From Molossus alvarezi (lineage: Eukaryota; Chordata; Mammalia; Chiroptera; Molossidae): a stretch of DNA of 64,000 nt. The position numbers and the translations under genes were made by a program. How positions within the stretch are numbered: position 1 is the stretch's first letter; each line of letters opens with the position of its first letter. Of the stretch, positions 61,025 through 64,000 are shown piece by piece. The DNA is taken from NCBI GenBank assembly GCA_037176705.1, contig CM073887.1, positions 59,481,001-59,545,000 of the forward strand, in the 5' to 3' direction. The notes under the pieces were generated by a model, which was not told the DNA's origin, searched no databases, and saw only the letters and a list, made by a program, of their open reading frames with translations.

Positions 61025-61030
61025 AATAAA
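61025..61030 (+). terminator. CASP14: Candidate CASP14 polyadenylation signal
   Basis: AATAAA lies 384 bp after the stop codon, before the SINE at 61611. No clear GU-rich element follows, so this is tentative. Confidence 0.35.
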
Positions 61031-61610
61031 CCAAAGACCACTCACCTCCCATCTCAATCAAACCTTCGCTGGCTTCTAAATCTCACCTAGAGTTGTAACC
61101 TCTTCCTGAGCCCACATCCATTCCTATGTCCCAGAGATTCCCTCCCAATTCCTAAAAATTAAGGCAAGAATCATTCTCTCTAAAACCCCTTTTCCTTGGC
61201 TAGCAAGCTGGTAACTTGACACTGTTCTAGTTCATGGGCTCTCTCTGGCTAATGGAGATGCCTCCTTTTCTGGATCTCTCCCTCCTAATAACACTGCCCC
61301 TCCACCACCACCACTAGGCCCTGGGACTCTGCCCTCTCTCCAGATACTCTAACCATTCATCCATTCTTATGGTTTCAATCTTCACCACTCTGAATCAGAG
61401 CAAGCTGAAACTATGGCAAATCCCCTAATGTCTCCCTGTTATTTTGTAGACAACAGGATAGAGGTTGTGTGGTTTGTCAAATGTTACATAGTAAGTCAGG
61501 GGCAGGGTCAAGTTCTGGCTTCTATCCCACCCTTTTCCACTACCTGCTAAGGCTTGGTCCATCAGAAAACTTTTGTAATTAGAGGAACCACCTTACAAAA
61601 GTTCTCCCTA

Positions 61611-61829
61611 GCCCGGCGGGTGTGGTTCAGTGGATTGAACATTGCCCCATGGACTGAGAGAGCCTGGTTTGATTCCCAGTCAGGGCACATGCCCGGGTTG
61701 CGGGCTTGGTCCCCAGTAGGGGGTATGCAGGAGGCAGCCAATTGATGTTTTTCTCTCTCACATCGATGTTTCTATCTCTCTCTCTCCCTTCCTCTCTCTC
61801 TAAAAAAATCAATAAAAACTTTTTTAAAA
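61611..61829 (+). mobile_element. VES-related SINE, second subfamily
   Basis: Head GCCCGGCGGGTGTGGTTCAG, 'gggcacatgcccgggttgcggg', CT tract, 'aatcaataaaaac'. The TSD TTCTCCCTA is at 61602-61610 and 61830-61838. Confidence 0.9.
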
Positions 61830-62079
61830 TTCTCCCTACTTTGGAGATTGGAGCTCCCTGGAAGACTTCTAGAAATCCTTGATAACCAGCATCTAAGATT
61901 GCCTCCACAGAATTCCAGCACTTGGCTGGAAGCTGGATCAGATGCATTGCCTTCCAAGTCTGAGAAGCATGTCTCTGTATTGTCAACCTGGACATTTATG
62001 GCAATAACCTGTGGTCATATCTGCCATATGAGTCTTTTCTTCCTGGTCCATCCTCCAAGTGGTCCCTATTACCCTCACT

Positions 62080-62750
62080 TCAGACCCCAGCTTCAGAAAT
62101 CTGCTGTTACCTGTAACACCCTTCTTCTTGCAGCCTTCCTATGCCACCAGCTGCCATGCCCGGCCCAGCCTCACTTTGAAACATTTCTCATATATGTCTT
62201 CTCTTCCCTAACATGTCACTCTCCAGGCTCAAGTTCCACCCTCGCATATTTGCATCTTTATACCAGCTTCCTTTCTTGCCTCTCCACCTGACCATCTTAC
62301 TCCTCCTCTGCCCTCTACACCATCTATAATTCTTGATTTTCCTAGAACACCCAAGAAAACACAATAGCACCCCATCATTTAAAGACCAAGGCCAAACTCC
62401 ACATCCTGATTTTTCACACCTTTATAATTCTGCCTCCAACCAGAAATCAGCTAAATTCATCCCCTACCTTCCCCATCATGAATTCACCCTTCCAACAAGA
62501 CTAATGTCCTCTTACTCATCCCTGCCTCTAAGCCTTTGCTGTGACCATTTCCCCAAGCTGGAGTGTCCTCTCTCTCCCTTCATCCACTTTCCACTACCTC
62601 CCATCCCTATTCCAGAAAGCCATTCCTAATAGTCTTTCTAGTTGATTCTGCTTTCTTACCCAGGATGAGACACTGATGATTATAATTTCTTAAGGGCAGG
62701 GAACAAGTCTTTGATTATCATAATGGATGTTCAATAAACAGTTGTCAAAC
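62080..62750 (+). mobile_element. Old L2 3' region
   Basis: The L2 order is clear: 'cctctaagcctttgctgtgaccatttccc', 'ttaagggcagggaacaagtctttg', 'ggatgttcaataaacagttg'. The AATAAA at 62733 belongs to this element. Confidence 0.65.
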
Positions 62751-63485
62751 TAAAAGTGTGTGTTGGAATCTTTGCTCTGAACTTAAATCATGAGGCTGAT
62801 GTGAAAGGCATTATGAATTTGGTTTCTTTTTCCTGATGGCCAGCAGTCTCCCTGGTGTGTCTATCATGAACAAAGGCATCAGGATCTCAACCAGTCTCTT
62901 TCATAAATCAGGTATGTTAGGAATTTGTAAAGTTATAGGCCACACCTCCATGCCAAGTGGCCATATTTCACAGGATTGTTCCATCTCTGAATATTCCCAA
63001 GGATATATCTAGACACAGAACTGTAGCTGTTCAGAAGGGACCTTGAAGATCAGCTAGTTACAGGATCACAAAATTTAGCAAGTGTGCTACCTCTCTCTAT
63101 CCAGGCACCCATTGCAGACATAACTAATCAAATCACACCTTCTTCCCTACTTAACTGGGGTGTAGCCTCAAAGTTTTTCTCCTCTAAGCACCCCAGGAAG
63201 CACAGGCACATCATTTCTGATTCAGTTGAGCACCCTTGTGAGGAAGCAACTTGTCTAGAGTCACCAAGTTCTTAAGTAATAAACCCAGAGCTCCCAGCTT
63301 GTGGTGCAGTAATAGCCATGGCAGCAGTTGAGAATTTATCCAGAGTAGTAGCAAAGCAAGTGGGTGAGGCAGGGGTGAGTACATAGGACCAAGTAGATCT
63401 AGGGTGATGCATATGCAGAGTCCTGTAGACCCACCTATGTGCAAACCTGTGCTCCAAATACTGAACTATTTTGGAGTCTCCAAAT
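62751..63485. other. Unassigned intergenic DNA
   Basis: No gene or named repeat was recognized apart from weak MIR-like text at about 63220-63300. Short open frames have no domain. Confidence 0.4.
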
Positions 63486-63672
63486 ACAGGAGTCAGCAAA
63501 TTATGACCTGCTCATCCAACCCAGCATGCAGCCTGTTTTATAAATAAAGCTTTATTGGCACATAGTCATTCATATAGGTCCTTACACCCTACAACAGACA
63601 ACATATGGTCTGCAAAGCTGAAAAGAGTTACTATCTGGCCCTTTACAGAAAAAGGTCCCAACCCTGCCCTAA
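63486..63672 (+). mobile_element. hAT-Charlie type DNA transposon
   Basis: 'cagtcagcaaattatgacctgctcat'-like left end, 'cctgttttataaataaagctttattggcacatagtcattcat' and 'ttactatctggccctttacagaaaaaggtcccaaccctg' follow a common mammalian Charlie-group element. 63673-64000 is unassigned. Confidence 0.65.
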
Positions 63673-64000
63673 CATCTTTCTGACAAATTCTCATTGTGCT
63701 TAATTCGGTCAGAGTCACTCACCACCAGGAACTATACCTAATTCACTGGTGACCCAATGATGATATACATGGCTTAATTTTTCAACACTGCTGAGTAAGG
63801 GTTTTCCTCAATTATTTAGTAAGGATTTAGAAATATATCCTGAAAGTTTATTTTTTTAGTATCAGGGGAAGAACCAAACCCTGTACAATTGGTGCAGGAG
63901 AACCTCCTTAGGAAAGATACAAAATACCAACCCAGAGTCAAGACAGCACCACGAGCACATTGTCAGGTCTCTCCCAAGTCTTGGAATGTCCCGAGAATCT

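Noticed and set aside
62733..62738. AATAAA as the CASP14 polyadenylation signal
   Set aside because: It lies in an L2 3' end more than 2 kb after the stop; the signal at 61025 is nearer, though also unproven.

Overview
This window is nuclear DNA from a mammal, almost certainly a microbat. The main evidence is about two dozen copies of tRNA-derived SINEs of the VES type (head close to CCCTGGCCGGTTTGGCTCAG, internal B box near GGTTCGGTTCCC), which are typical of yangochiropteran bats. Mammalian LINE-1s, L1-derived half-elements (HAL1), MIR, L2, MER5/Charlie and Tigger fragments are also present. I cannot name the species.

Only two host genes are supported, both on the + strand and in the order known from human 19p13. 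At the left edge (1-2038) are the last five coding exons of TEKTL1 (CCDC105), a tektin-like sperm axoneme protein; its 5' part lies outside the window. On the right (57803-60641) is a complete six-exon CASP14 gene. Its exons join in frame to 242 codons, with catalytic His89 and Cys132 present. CASP14 acts in cornification of the epidermis and TEKTL1 in sperm, so they are neighbours by position and not by function.

The roughly 55 kb between them contains no convincing host gene and is a stack of nested retrotransposons. Layout: 2.2-5.5 kb, old MIR/L2 patches and a Tigger transposon split by an old L1; 5.5-7.2 kb, a SINE cluster; 7430-9635, a HAL1 with an uninterrupted ORF1; 10.9-15.8 kb, a minus-strand L1 with its 5' end but no 3' end, itself split by a second L1; 18-20.5 kb, old L1 and ORF1 debris; 21-27 kb, a full-length but decayed L1; 27-31 kb, more L1 with SINEs; 31.8-32.6 kb, a composite insertion; 34.2-36.0 kb, an inverted duplication; 37.4-43.1 kb, a HAL1 inside a HAL1 with a SINE at the same target site; 44.3-52.0 kb, another full-length decayed L1 split by an L1 and a SINE; 52-57 kb, old L1, SINEs and microsatellites. 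Many insertions can be placed exactly because their target-site duplications (TSDs) are readable.

No CRISPR array, bacterial operon, rRNA gene or functional tRNA gene is present. The most interesting material is the retrotransposition record: an ORF1-only LINE with an intact reading frame, reuse of one 13-bp insertion site, tRNA-head-only insertions with TSDs, and an inverted duplication. All element names rest on recognition by eye; no database was searched.
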